A stretch of DNA of 64,000 nt, from NCBI GenBank assembly GCA_963573385.1, contig CAUYLG010005240.1:1-64000 (forward strand), written 5' to 3'. Source of the DNA: Cacajao melanocephalus. Lineage: Eukaryota; Chordata; Mammalia; Primates; Pitheciidae. Of the stretch, positions 34,693 through 47,018 are shown one piece after another. A program made the position numbers and the translations under genes. Under the pieces are notes generated by a model. The model searched no databases and was not told where the DNA came from. It worked only from the letters and a program-made list of their open reading frames with translations. Every line of letters begins with the position of its first letter. Within the stretch, counting starts at the first letter, position 1.

Positions 34693-35363
34693 ATCCCCAT
34701 GGCACTCCAAACGCAACTTAATTTACCAATGAATCATTATTATTATGCCATGGCATACTTTTCTGTCTGAATGTAATCATCTACCTACTCTTTTCCTGTA
34801 CCCATGACGACTAAATATGAATGGAGAAATAAGGCCTAAACTAACTTTAAATCCATAACCACAAATCTCAAAAGTGCCTCTAATGCTTTTAAAATTTATA
34901 CCACATTTTATGATTCACTCCTTCTCCTCAAATCCTCAATATCTCCTCTTCCAAATTCAGTCTCAGTTTATCATTGACTTGGCTTCTCATTCAATTGATA
35001 ATCAGGTGAATGTTCTTATAAGGATCCACCATTACATGTATTAACTATCTTTATGAGTTTATATAGTTAACTTTATTTGCAATATATATAGAGAGAAGTT
35101 CTATGTGTTCTCAAGGTGAAGCCTGCTTACGTATTAAACACTATCTTACTTACTCAAGAAATCTCTTAGGAATTATCCACTGCTACCCTCTTGAACAATC
35201 AGTTTCTCATTAATAAATTGGTCAGATTAGCTTACAAACTTGATATAATTTCTCAGTCTTACAAGATTATCTTTGCTTGATTCATGGTTTCGTATTCGCT
35301 GCTCCTCCCATTCCCAGCAACATTTTCTTTTCCTTCTTTTTATGGAAAACTTTTATTTATTCA
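34693..35363. other. no feature recognised
   Basis: AT-rich, no family identified. Confidence 0.4.
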
Positions 35364-35652
35364 TTTATTTTTGAGATGGAGTCTTGCTCTGTCACTCAGG
35401 CTGGAGTGCAGTGGCATGATCTTGGCTCACCGCAACCTCCACCTTCCAGGTTCAAGCTATTCTCCTTCCTCAGCCTCCTGAGTAGCTGAGACTACAGGCA
35501 TGCACGACCATGCTGAGCTAATTTTTGTTTTTTTAGTAGAGATGGGATTTCACCATCTTTGCCAGGCTGGTCTTGAACTCCTGACCTCATGATCCACCTG
35601 CCTCAGCCTCCCACAGTGCTTAAATTACAGGTGTGAACCACCATGCCCAGCC
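35364..35652 (-). mobile_element. Alu, full length, antisense
   Basis: From the T-rich tail 'ttatttatttttgagatgg' through both monomers to 'aaccaccatgcccagcc'. AluS-like by divergence. Confidence 0.95.
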
Positions 35653-36478
35653 AGAAAACATTCTTTAAAAGCTTCCTAGTCTTCCACTCTTATTTTTTTC
35701 CTCCCCCTCTCTCTTTTAAAATGTGTCTTTATTGTTTATTCACAATCATGAACCACTGTACCTTGTATGGGTCGTAATGGTTTGAGTATTTCTCATTTTC
35801 CCCAGCTGTATTTTATGTTTCCTGAAGACAAAACCCACAAATACATGCTTCTCAATTTTAGCCAGTTATTGTGTTTTGCTCAGCTACTTCTCTAACCTCA
35901 CATCTTCTATTCATGCTTGCCTACCTTCACTCTCAGCAGGTATCCTGTTTCCTACTTCAGAGAAGAAAAAAAAAAAGAGTATTAGGCAAGAACTACCTAA
36001 ACTTTCTTCTTCTAGTCTTCACTATGAAGATCAATGAAAAATAGACAAAATTAAATATGCTTGGAAAATACTCACAAGCACAGTAATTCAGACTAAGTGT
36101 TATTAAACAAAGCAAACTCTTGAATGATCACCAGAATAACTAGTTTAACCTCTGCCTTTTACCTAGTTTCAAAATCGCTTTGATATTTAATAACAAATTA
36201 CATGAAAAAATAAAAATAACAAAAGATAAAGTCATAGAAGCCATACTATAAAAATCCAGATGATAAAATATGGATTCTGAAAATACAAATAACTTAGAAA
36301 CAACAATCCACTGTACTGGTACAAAGAACATTTTTGATCCCAAAAAGAACCAATTCAGGAGCCCTAGAGATTGGAAAAATGTTCAAACAAAACCAGTATA
36401 TTAAGAGCATACACACACACTAACACACACACACAAATCCCAGAAAATTATTAAATTTCAAATTTCAAGATTAAAGAA
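35653..36478. other. unassigned, with a (CA)n run
   Basis: No gene. A short CA-rich microsatellite lies at about 36410-36436. Confidence 0.45.
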
Positions 36479-36480
36479 TT

Positions 36481-36773
36481 ATTTTTTAGATGGGATTTCA
36501 CTGTGTTACCCAGGCTGGAGTGAAGTGACACAACCACAGCTCACTGTAACCTCCACCTCCCTGTCAGGTGATCCTCCCACCTTAGCCTCCAGATAGCTGG
36601 GATTACAGGCATGCTGTGCCATGCCTGGCTAATTTGTTTTTTTTTGTATTTTGATAGATACAGAGTTTTGCCATGTTGTCCAGGCTGGTTTAAGACTCCT
36701 GAGCTCAAGTGATACTACCACCTCGGCCTCCAAGGTTGCTGGGATTACAGGTGTGAGCAACCATGCCTGGCCA
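36481..36773 (-). mobile_element. Alu, full length, antisense, with perfect target duplication
   Basis: From 'attttttagatgggatttca' to 'aaccatgcctggcca'. A 12-bp target-site duplication 'gattaaagaatt' is exact at 36469-36480 and 36775-36786. Divergence suggests AluJ or old AluS. Confidence 0.95.
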
Positions 36774-37289
36774 GGATTAAAGAATTCTAGCTTCCAGAAG
36801 GACCAAAAAGGTTACTTTCAAAGAAATAAAATATCAGTCTCATATTTCTTTTTCATAACAACATTTTATAATGCAATGAAAAATGTCTTCAAAGATTTGA
36901 AAAGGGAGATAATTGTGTCTCAGCGATTTAATTGCATTATAATGATATCCTCAGATTTACAAAGTTTTGGAAAATGAAACAACTTAGTACTTTTCCTTCT
37001 AAAGTTTTCTATGTTGTCAGATGATTCAATCAAGAACAAAGCCCAAGAAATGGGGAGTCATAGTGGAAATGGACTGACAGTGAATATTAAAGCAAGCTAA
37101 GGATCAGAAATAAGGCGATGGAAGAAAATAAACACCAAGTTGAACCAGAAGCATTCTACTTTTACAAAACTCCACATAGAATTTATCCACTTGTTTAGGC
37201 TTATATTATTAATAGAGGCTAAAGCTAATATTTATATCCACATCTTTTAGCTGTTCAAAGGCAAAAGGAAATGAAATACAGTTTGGACC
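36774..37289. other. no feature recognised
   Basis: Nothing identified beyond the Alu target duplication at its left edge. Confidence 0.4.
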
Positions 37290-37937
37290 AATTCTTAAAT
37301 TGGCCCAGTGCACAAAACCATTTTTCCCTCCTAGGCTTCTGGGCTTGTGTTGGGAGGGGCTGTGGTAAAGGTCTCTGACATGCTCTGGAGACATTTTCCT
37401 TTTTGTCTTGGAGATTAATATTCAGCTCCTCGTTACTTATGCAAACTTATGCAGTCGGCTCAAATTTCTCACCCCAAAATGGGTTTTTCTTTCCTATCAT
37501 ATCACCAGCCTGCAAATTTTCCCAAACCTTAATTCTCTACTTCCTCTTCAATGCTTTGCTCCTTAGAAATTTCTTCTTCCATATACCCCAAATCATCTCT
37601 CTGGGGTTCAAAGTTCCACAGATCTCCAAGGCAGGTACAAAATGCTGCCAGTCTCTTTGCTAAAGTATAGCAAGAGTCACCTTTACTCCAGTTCCCAACA
37701 AGTTCCTCATATCTATCCGAGACTACCTTATCCAGGACCTCATTGTCTGTATCATTATAAGCATTTTCATCAGAACCATTCAACAAGTTTCTAGGAAGTT
37801 CCAAACTTTCCCACATCTTTCTATCTGCTTCTGAGCCATCCAAACTATTTTATCCTCTGCCTGCTACCCAGTTTCAAAGTTGCTTTCACATTTGCAAGTA
37901 TCTTTACAGCAGACTCCCACTCCTGGTACCAACTTAC
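37290..37937 (-). mobile_element. MaLR internal region, antisense, 5' part
   Basis: 'cctcctaggcttctgggctt', 'gacatgctctggagacattt', 'agtcacctttactccagttc' and 'aagttccaaactttcccac' are MST/THE1-type internal text in reverse. The 104-codon frame 37529-37843 lies entirely in it and is not a gene. Confidence 0.85.
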
Positions 37938-38339
37938 TGTATTAGTCCATTCTCATGCTGCTACGAAGAAATACTCAAGACTGGGTATTTAAAAAAAAAA
38001 AAAACAACAACAACAGAGAGGTTTACTGACTCACAGTTCCACATGGCTTGGGAGTCCTCAGGAAACTTATAACAATGGCAGAAGGCAAATGAGAAGCAGG
38101 CAGCTTCCTCGCAGGTTGCAGGATGGTGTGAGTGCAAGCAGTGGAAATGGTGGACACTTATAAAACCCTTAGATCTTGTGAGACTCGCTCATTATCATGA
38201 GAGCAGCCTGGGAAAACTTCCCCCATGCTCTAATTACCTCCATTTCATTCTGTCCTTGACAAGTGGGGGACACATGGGAATTATGGGGATTACAATTTGA
38301 GGTGAGATTTGGGTGGGGACACAGAGCCAAATCATACCA
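37938..38339 (-). mobile_element. MaLR LTR, antisense
   Basis: 'tgtattagtccattctcatg' to 'acagagccaaatcatacca'. An A-rich (CAA)n expansion lies inside at about 37989-38015. The other LTR is missing. Confidence 0.9.
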
Positions 38340-40309
38340 GAACCTTTTGGTAGAATATAAAATTCTGCCAGCTCTCCCAGTTTAAACTTATTTATTATCT
38401 GTTCCAGCTAATATGCCTATGAGTCTCAAGACAACTGGTATTATAAATGAAATTCTTTGAACAAAGGTGTAGTTTCAAGTGCATTTTGTATTCTAATTAG
38501 TCTTTGGATAAATTACCCAGTGTGTGTTTGAAGGTATGGAAATAAAGTGACATTGAAAAAGATAAAATGCATGGGAAATGATTAAATGATAGGGCAAAAA
38601 TGGTATAAAATTATAAACTTGCCTAAAACACTGAAAGTTTAATTACATAGATTATTTTTAAAATTAAAATAAAAAGACTAGATAAATGGTAGTTTTTAAT
38701 GGTAGAACTGTCAGAATTATAAAAAAGAGCTTAGAAAAATAACATTATAGAAGTTTATACATGTGTTCATTACAGAAAAATTAATATTTGAAAATGATAT
38801 GTAGTTAAAAGTTTTTATCGGTATTGATTAAAAAATAATTCCTACCAGCTGGTAGCTGGCTTGTTGCTACCAGACAGGCCTGCTGTTATTGCGCTGTATG
38901 TAAACAATTTCAAAGAACTCTAATATCCAATAAAGTTACTCTGTCACTGTGATAGAATGATACCAAAAATATCACACTTCTCTAATCACATGAGCACAGA
39001 TAAAAACAAGAAATCTACCAGACCATAAAAATGAAAAATATCCCACTTGCCATTGACACTAGTTTGCCAAGGACAGCATGAGAGTCACTCCACTATTCTC
39101 AGCCCCTATTTAGATCATGGATTCACTTCCATTTCACAAAAGCACACATTTCAAAGCAAACCCTGACTTTGTTGAACCTTCCCTAAATCAGTTAAAACAA
39201 GTCTGAATCTTCTCAGAAGCCCCTAGTACAATTTTCTTAGTGATACTCCCAGGGCTCCTGTTTTATTGTCTTCCTTTCATCAGGAATTTTAATAAATTTA
39301 ACTTTATTTTACTACAGATGTGCTCTTAGTGGTATGACTGGTGAACATCAACAGTATATAATTATTTAATTTGGGACAAAATTATTTGATTTCAGGTAAT
39401 ATCACTTTTAGAATATTTTATAACAATATATAAAAATAGAAAACCTTGGATATGCAAGTAAATATAAAGATTTTAGCAAACAAATATACACTGTTGTGTA
39501 GTCAAAAGAACAGTTTGAAAAGCTTATTGTAATTGAGTTCTGATGAATTCTATAGTTAATTATATTTTAAACAATTTATGGAGTATAAAGCATTCTTACA
39601 TTTCTATATAAAAGTGTATACATAAAATATATATGCACAATGTTACATATAAAACTATGTTGTTCTTTCATATACACGTCAACACTTTTGTGTTGATATA
39701 TAAAAGTATTTCAACAACGTGAGTACATTTTTTACTTTAATGTCTAAATCACTAACATTGCAAAATCCCCAAATGTGGAGATTTTTCTTTGTAAGTCAAT
39801 ATTATGGTTTTGATATACTTAAATTGAATTCTTAAATTCAATATTCTGTGCATCAGTAAATTAGTGGGGATAAAAACATTTTCACAAAGATTCTAGTTTA
39901 TAATGGTCCAGTCAGATGTTTATTTTCATAGTGCCTTATTTTTAGTAATTGTAAAATCTATTTTTTCCCAATGTATTGTATAAATGTGTGGTAATTAATG
40001 TCGTTTCATGATAGATGCTACAGAGATTATAAACTCAGAGAGACTCTATTTTACATTTTTTGATTTCAAATTTCAGAGTGGTGATAGTTTTAATAGTAAA
40101 AATATCTAATTATCAGTTATTTGAATTTCTGCATAAATATCATTAGATCACCATTTGCTATGATGAAAGTATGTTAGAAAAATAAGGAGTCCTATTAAAA
40201 GCATTGTTTTTGCAGCTAAATAGTACTTTTCAGCTATGTTCATTACAATTTCTCCGTAACCTGTTGCTTTCACACATTTGATCTGTCTTCCATTTCTCAG
40301 AAATAATAT
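38340..40309. other. 2 kb without a recognised feature
   Basis: No family identified. A perfect 14-bp palindrome 'ctaccagctggtag' lies at 38842-38855, with a further 'ctaccag' at 38867. Confidence 0.4.
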
Positions 40310-40475
40310 GATATGATGGAAAGGACATGTGCAGTCTGAAAACCTTGGTTTTCATTCCGATTTCAAATTATTAGACGTAATTATTTGGGAGAATTCTCAT
40401 CTACTGTGTTTTCCCATTTTTAAAATGGTACTAGTAAATAATCACTAGCTTTTGAGAATCAAATGAGACAGCCAT
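40310..40475 (+). mobile_element. MIR SINE
   Basis: 'gatggaaaggacatgtgcag' then 'ttcattccgatttcaaatta', 'ttcccatttttaaaatggta' and 'atcaaatgagacag' follow the MIR core order (purine start, tRNA-like body, 'ccca-ttta-aaatg' core). Much diverged, as expected for this age. Confidence 0.7.
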
Positions 40476-40829
40476 CAAGAGGACACTTTGCATTAGAGTG
40501 TTCTCTTGCATTCATATTTTTCTTTGTACATTTATTGACGGGTATTTTTTTCTATTTCATAATCATAAGAAAAATTTTCATTACATATTTTTACTCTATT
40601 ATTTTATAAAAATAGGAGGGAGCATGCAGGGTTGTGATGCTCACAGACTAGGCTCACCACAACCCCCTTTCATTAAAGTTAAACATATAGTATGTTAAAT
40701 GGCTTTAAGTGCTTGGGAGAAAATGCCAGACGTTCCTAACAAATATTACAATGTGTAAGTAAGCAACTAAGGTTAGTTAGAGGAGTCTTCAGTGAGAAGA
40801 TATTTAAACAAAGACTAAAATGAAATTGT

Positions 40830-41660
40830 AGAGCAAGCTTGTAATTTTCAAATAAAAGGCATTCTGGGCTAAGTGTATGAAACTTTTAAAGGCTTTGATG
40901 AAGGAATAAAGCTGCCTTCCTTGTAGGAAAAGTTAAAAGGCCATGGCACCTGGGTCTGAATAAGTGATTCATGAGTGATTGCAAGAATATGAAGGGAAAT
41001 CCTAATGTAATGGGAGTCCACATCCTACAGGGACTGATTTTTCACTCTGAGAGATGTACAGCCATTGGAAGGTTTTAATCAGTGGAATTATATGGTTCAT
41101 ATGACTTCAGAATTGTTAACAGTTCAGAACAAAGGAAAGGGAAAGAACTAGAGGCTATGAAATTAAAGAAAAATTGATGATAATGGTTTGTACTAAGTTA
41201 GCAGTGGTTGAGGTAAAAAGAGATGCCTGGAGTTTGCATGTATTACAGAATTGGAGCCAACAGATTTGCTGACAGACTGGGTATTAGTTGCAAGGAAATA
41301 AAAAGAATAAAGATGATGTCAAGATTTTTAGTGTGAGGCGGAAGGTTAAGAATTTAGTTTTGGTTGTGTTACACTTGAGCTTGTTAAACATGAGCAAAAC
41401 TTGAATAGCAAGTTGAATTTGTAAATCTGTAGTTCAATGGAGAGTTCTAGTATAGAGATATTATTTTGAATGTCATGAGTATATCTATATAGTATTTACA
41501 CCATAGAATGAATGAAATCACAAAGGGTGTGCAAATAGATAAAAAGCACATAAAAGTAAAATGTGAACTTCTAAGCTTGGACAACAGAGATATAAGATGT
41601 AAATGAATAGAATAAAATGGAGGCATTTGTGAATCAGAGAAAACACTTAGTGTAGTATCT
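40830..41660 (+). repeat. ancient mammal-wide repeat, class not named
   Basis: Phrases such as 'cagccattggaaggttttaa', 'gccaacagatttgctgacag' and 'gatgatgtcaagatttttag' belong to a repeat I recognise as abundant in mammalian genomes, but I cannot name its family with confidence. It seems to resume at 42130-42480. Confidence 0.45.
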
Positions 41661-41810
41661 GAAAAATAAAATATTCAGAATTACTCATTCTCATAAGCCA
41701 CATGAATGCCAATTTTTACCTGACTTTAATTAGAAAAAAATATGAGAAAGAAGGGTAATAGATCAACTGCTAAATTTTAGTGGTGACGACAAAATAAAAA
41801 CATGCATGAT

Positions 41811-42035
41811 ACACTATAGACTATCAGTCATTTACCCTCAAGAACCATGTGGCTGAGTGGGAGCTGTGGCTCAGTGCCACTGCCAGCATCAGAAGTGAGT
41901 ATTGTACTGCTTATCTTTGACCCTGGAAAAAAAAATCAAAATTTGAAGTACAGTTTCTACTGAATTTGTATCATTTTTATATTATCACAAAATAAAAATC
42001 ATAAATGGAGCTATCATAATTTGGAGACCAACTGT
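41811..42035 (-). mobile_element. MER44/Tigger7-like DNA transposon fragment
   Basis: 'ctgagtgggagctgtggctc', 'agtgccactgccagcatc', 'gagtattgtactgcttatct' and 'gaagtacagtttctactgaa' follow the MER44 (Tigger7-derived) end in reverse, finishing at a decayed terminus 'accaactgta'. One end only. Confidence 0.65.
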
Positions 42036-42129
42036 AACGAACATGAAAATTTATTTTGATAAAAAGAACAGTTATGACACCGGGGTAGCACAATGAATAT
42101 GTTAGGTTTGTGAGAGATTGGATTGTTGG

Positions 42130-42480
42130 AATTATAAATTTATATCCACAAATGTAATAGCAGAGGAAGTGGTAGAAAAAAAGATAATTGGAAAAGTAGA
42201 AATTAAAGCTGAGAGCTAGATTACAGAAAGAATCATCTATGTGAACATTGAAATCACCCAGAATTATCGTAAGAGTAGTACAGATATTAAAGAGAATACA
42301 GTAAGTCAATAGTGAAAATTATTATGACTATCTGGAGTGACTTGGGTCTTCATAGGACCATAATAAAGGGTGATAAAATGGATGGCATAAGAGTCAAATG
42401 GGAAAATCATGAATAATGCGGACTACTGATCTGAAAGAGCCAATGAAGTGCAGGTGGGGGCCTAAGACTTTAGCGCAGTG
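42130..42480 (+). repeat. ancient repeat, continuation
   Basis: 'catctatgtgaacattgaaa' and 'cacccagaattatcgtaaga' are later phrases of the same unnamed old repeat as 40830-41660, interrupted by the MER44-like piece. Confidence 0.4.
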
Positions 42481-42789
42481 GAAAAAAGAATTACTCATCA
42501 CCATTCACATTCTGCTGTTCAACCTGTTATTTCAATTTCTGCCTTTCTAGTTTGTGCAAAGTTACGTTCACAAAGGAAGTATGTTGGGATTCACGTGGAG
42601 TGGCTGGAAATATTAGGGAAAGTTTTAATAGTCTCAAACTTTTTGGAAGGCTGAAAGGTTTTAATGAGACAGGCTGAAGGCAGCCCATTCTTTCATTAGA
42701 GCTTTAAGCCATAAGGTAAAGTTTAGAAATAATAAAAGCTTCCCCAGTTAAGTCTGTTTACCACTTACCCTCTGAAAGCAGTTGACGAC
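42481..42789. other. unassigned, left flank of palindromic array
   Basis: No family named. An AATAAA lies at about 42730. It could be part of an LTR, but I see no paired copy. Confidence 0.3.
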
Positions 42790-43280
42790 TATCCCTAGCC
42801 TACTCAAATCACTGTACTAAGTGTCAGAGTGTATTCATTCATCCGTCGCTGAGCCAAGGTTGGCAGGACAGACCTCTGCAGGTAGCGATCAACATTTCAA
42901 GTCTCAAGTAGCAACCCCGATGTGATCCTTGCCACAGCTGGCATCAGGGTCACCACCTGAGACTTCGATCATGTCATTGTCTCTGTCTGGGCACCAGCTG
43001 TGGTGAGGATTACCTCAGGGTCACCACCTGAGATGCTGATCACAACTTGTAGAGGTCTGTCCTGCAGACCTTGACTCAGCTACAGACAAACGAAATACAC
43101 TCTCACACGCTAGAGTACAGTGAATTCGAGTGGGCTAGGGAGGTCACCAGCTGCAGCTAATCAACCTCCCTAGCCCACTCGAATTCACTGTACTCTAGTG
43201 TGTGAGAATGTATTTCATTCATCCATCACTGAGTCAAGGTCTGCAGGACAGACCTCTGCAAGTAGTGATCAACGTCTCAG
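42790..43280. repeat. three-copy inverted repeat array
   Basis: One ~110-bp unit occurs three times in alternating orientation: forward at 42790-42900, reverse at 43028-43144, forward at 43164-43280. The last two form a hairpin with 117-bp arms and a 19-base loop; I count about 13 mismatches, mostly transitions. The first and second are separated by a centre that is itself roughly inverted ('ccttgccacagctggcat' near 42927 against 'caccagctgtggtgaggat' near 42992). That centre also carries a direct repeat 'cagggtcaccacctgaga' at 42945 and 43016. Base composition is richer in G+C than its surroundings. I cannot name the family. Confidence 0.9.
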
Positions 43281-45159
43281 AAAGAGAGAAAGAAAAACAC
43301 TTATGAAGTGGTTGAGAGCTCTGCTGAGATATAGACTAACATACCTCTACTAATCTATTATTGAAAGATATTAATTTTAATTCAAGTCAACATGTTATTA
43401 CTATCATATAATTACATATAGTAGCAAGAACATGGAATAAAATGCTGCCCCTGAAATTGAGACGCTCATGTCTTAGCACAAGAAAAAGATAAGCCAAGAC
43501 ATAATTCAAAGTCTGACACGGATTGCAGAAATGTAAAGTAAAAATGGTAGGCATTATTTAAGCTGCATAAAGTTAGTAAAAGCTGAATTATGTATCAAAA
43601 TGTAAGTGGAAATTTGCCTATCAAAGACTATTAATATATATAAATTGAATAAATCATTTATTAAATAGAGGGAAAGCATGTGAAATTGAATAGGTTTGTG
43701 AAGGCAGATTTGTTAATAATTGTTACCTAAAATGCTCACATCTGAAGAGAAGCTCATGCAATGAAAATATAACACAAAAATTAGCATGATGTCAGATACA
43801 AAAAAGACTTTTTGTGATTCTAAAATACCTCTATGGTTAAATTTGTTATCAAAGTGGTTTTTGCTGGTAATAGAGAATATTTTGTGATTATATACAGTTG
43901 TGAACCACTCCATATTCGTACTTTTTGTGATTACTGATTATAACATCCTTTAATTTTCTTTTCCAAGCATATTTGATTATAGAATTGGTATGAATTGTGG
44001 GGAGGTTGTAAGTTAACAAATTATGGGCCAAACAGGCCGAACTAAAGTGAATTTTTTTGTTTCATATATTTTGAGAGAAAAACACACAGCCACAAAATTA
44101 AAGAGTTGCAGAAATCAGAATGTCTGTCCCTAGAACTGGGATTAGCACTATGAAAATCCCTCTTCATCTCTCCTCTCTCCCTGTTTTCCTATGGATATGT
44201 GGAATAGATGGATAGATCTTCTCTTTACATTGGCCTTTGGCTTGTAGCTATCCCAATAACACTTTATCACTTTTTCCCAGCAGGTACATGTTTCAAGTTC
44301 CAAATCATGAAATCTTAAGGAGAGATATAAATGGTTAATCTGAATTATGTGTTCAATGTGTGCATATTAATGGTGGTGGGGTGGGGAAGGTATATCAGAC
44401 CAAGACAGAGAAGAACTGGGAAGCCATTACCACATATGACTTCAGCCAGAGAACTGATTTTCATTAGTTCCTATTATTATGCTTTGGAATTCATTTCACA
44501 GAGCACATGCTTATGTAACTGATGCATGAATGCATGGAGTTTATGTATATAATTTCAGGGCAATTATGACATTGTAGTATGTCACAGAAAGATCACTCTG
44601 GATATGATTTAGGTGATAGAAATAGTGTAGACAAATTAGAATTTGGGTAAACAAAGTTTTCAACATCAAAGACCTAAATGAGAAATACCAAGTAGACATT
44701 AAAATATTTTAGTTCCTTAGATCCCTTCTATTTGTTACTTGCAATGTAGAGAAAAAACATTTGATTACTACTGAAAATGGTTATTTAAATAACTTTGAGT
44801 CTGAAAATATACATACAACATTAAAAAGTACATAAGTACCTGCATGTTATATATCACCTTTTAAAATTTGGTCAACACAAATATTTTATTTTGTACACTA
44901 TAGTAAGAATATCATTAGGTTAAAGAAATCTGGTCAAAGAAAAAAAATACTGTTTAGCTAATATAAGTCAAGATTTCATATATTTATATTTCCATATATT
45001 ATGAAATTATCTTAGCTATTAGACCAATAGTTTGTAAAATTATTTGTATGCTAATAAATACTACAAAAATATTAGCTGAAATACAATAAAAATCCCAATG
45101 ACCCTGGGCAATTACAATGTGAAATCTCAGTATAATTCATTCTAAGAAAATTATAAATT
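43281..45159. other. 1.9 kb without a recognised feature
   Basis: AT-rich, no family identified. A 'gatcactctggatatgattt' phrase near 44591 might be another scrap of the ancient repeat at 40830. Confidence 0.35.
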
Positions 45160-46372
45160 TTTAAAACTTTATTTTAGGCTCAAGGATACATGTGCATGTT
45201 ATATAGATATAGGGAAACTGTCATGGGGGTTTAGTGTACAGAATATTTTATCTACTAATATGCTGTTTTTTAAAATCTCTCTCCTCTCACTCTTCACCCT
45301 CCAGGAGGCTTCAGTGTCTGTTGTTCTCTTGTGTCTATATGTACTCAATATTTAGTTTCTACTTATAAATAAGAAAAGTGGTATTTGGTTTCTGCTACTA
45401 TGTTAGTTTGCTTAGGATAATGTCCTCCAGCTCCATCCCTGTTGCTGCAAAGGACATATCATTCCTTTTTATGGCTGTGTAGTATTCCATGGTGTATATG
45501 TACTACATTTTCTTCATCTAGTCTACCATTGATGGGCATTTAGATTGACTGCATGTCTTTGCTATTGTAAACAGCACTGCAGTGAATATAAGGGTACATG
45601 TGTCTTTATAGCAGAACAATTTATATTCCCTTGAGTGTATACACAGTAAGTCTGCTGAGTTGAATGAGAGTTATATTTTGAGTTCTTTGAAAAATTGCTA
45701 CACTCTTTCTACAATGCGTGAACTAATTTACATTATTCCCAGCAGTCTACAAGTGTTCCCTTTTCTCTACAACATAATCAGGCAACTTTTTTTTTTTTTT
45801 TTTTACTTTTTCATAGAAGTCATTCTCACTGGTGTGAGATGGTATCTCAACTGGTTTTGATGTACATTTTTCTAATGATTAGTGATGTTAGGCCTTTTAT
45901 ATATGCTAATTGGACTTATGGATGTCTTCTTTCGAAAAGTATCTCTTCATGTTTTTTTGCCCACTTTTTAATGGGGCTGTTTTTATCCTTGTAAATTTAA
46001 GTTCCTTACAGATGATAGATATTAAACGGTGTCAGATTGATAGTTCGCAAATATTTTCTTTCATTCTCTACATTGTCTGTTTACTCTGCCAATAGTTCCT
46101 TTTGCTGTGGTCAAGCTCTTTAATTAAGTACTATTTTGTTGCAATTGCTTTTGGCATTTTTTCATGAAATCTTTGTCAGGGCAGCCTATGTCCAGAATGG
46201 TAATTCCTAGGTTATCTTCCAGGGTTTTTATAGTTTTAGGTATCATACTTAAGTCTTTAATCCATCTTGTTTATTTTTGTATGTTATATAGAGTTTAGTT
46301 TCAATCTCCCGTGCATGGCCAGCCAGTTATCCCAGCACCATTTATTGCTTGCTTTGGTCGACTGTCAAGGAT
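45160..46372 (-). mobile_element. L1 3' UTR and ORF2 C-terminus, antisense
   Basis: 'taggctcaaggatacatgtg', 'tatggctgtgtagtattcca', 'ctcactggtgtgagatggta' and 'ttccagggtttttatagttt' follow the L1 3' end backwards into the C-terminal third of ORF2. It resembles an L1PB/L1MA-age element. A T-run at 45787-45804 interrupts it. Confidence 0.88.
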
Positions 46373-47018
46373 CATCAAAATACCATCATACTTCAAAGTA
46401 CATCATATTTCACAGAAATAGCAGAAACAATCCTAAAATTCATATGTAACCAAAGAGAGAGCCCAATAGCCAAAACAATATAAAGCAAATTAATAACAAA
46501 ACAGCAACAACAACAAATACAAAAAACAAATCGGGCAGCATCACATTACCTGACTTTAAATTATACTACAAAGGTATTGCAGTATGAAACTTGCATAAAA
46601 ATAGGCATCTACACCAATGAAACAGAATAGACCACCCAGAAATAAAGCCAAATACTTATAGTCAACTGATTCTTGACAAAACATAAGAAAACATAAATTG
46701 GGAAAAGGTTAATCTATTCAACAAATCGTGCTGGGAAAACTGGCAAACCACAGGTAGAAGAATAAAACTGGATCCCCAAATCTCTCACTTTATATAAAAA
46801 CACAAGGTTAATCAATGACTTAAATTTAAGACGTGAAACAGTAAACATTCTAGAAGACAATATCAAAAACTCTTCTAGACAATGACTTAGGCAAAGAATT
46901 CACCATGAAGACCCCAAAAACATAAATAAAAATACATGAATGAGACCTAATTAAACCAAAATACTTATGCACAGCAAAAGAAATAATTAGCAGAGTAAAC
47001 AGACAATCCACAGAGTGG
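46373..47018 (+). mobile_element. L1 ORF2 C-terminal piece in opposite orientation
   Basis: 'tcctaaaattcatatgtaac', 'aactggatccccaaatctct' and 'acttatgcacagcaaaagaa' run in sense. The stretch ~46750-46990 covers the same part of ORF2 as ~46100-46340 does on the other strand, so it is an extra inverted copy rather than a simple flip of missing sequence. Confidence 0.85.

Noticed and set aside
37529..37843. 104-codon minus-strand frame with acidic peptide
   Set aside because: It lies wholly in antisense MaLR internal sequence. The same stretch gives similar frames in the other MaLR copies here.
42790..43280. CRISPR array, tRNA or small RNA gene
   Set aside because: Only three long units in alternating orientation, no short regular spacers, no cloverleaf or A/B boxes; primate nuclear context.
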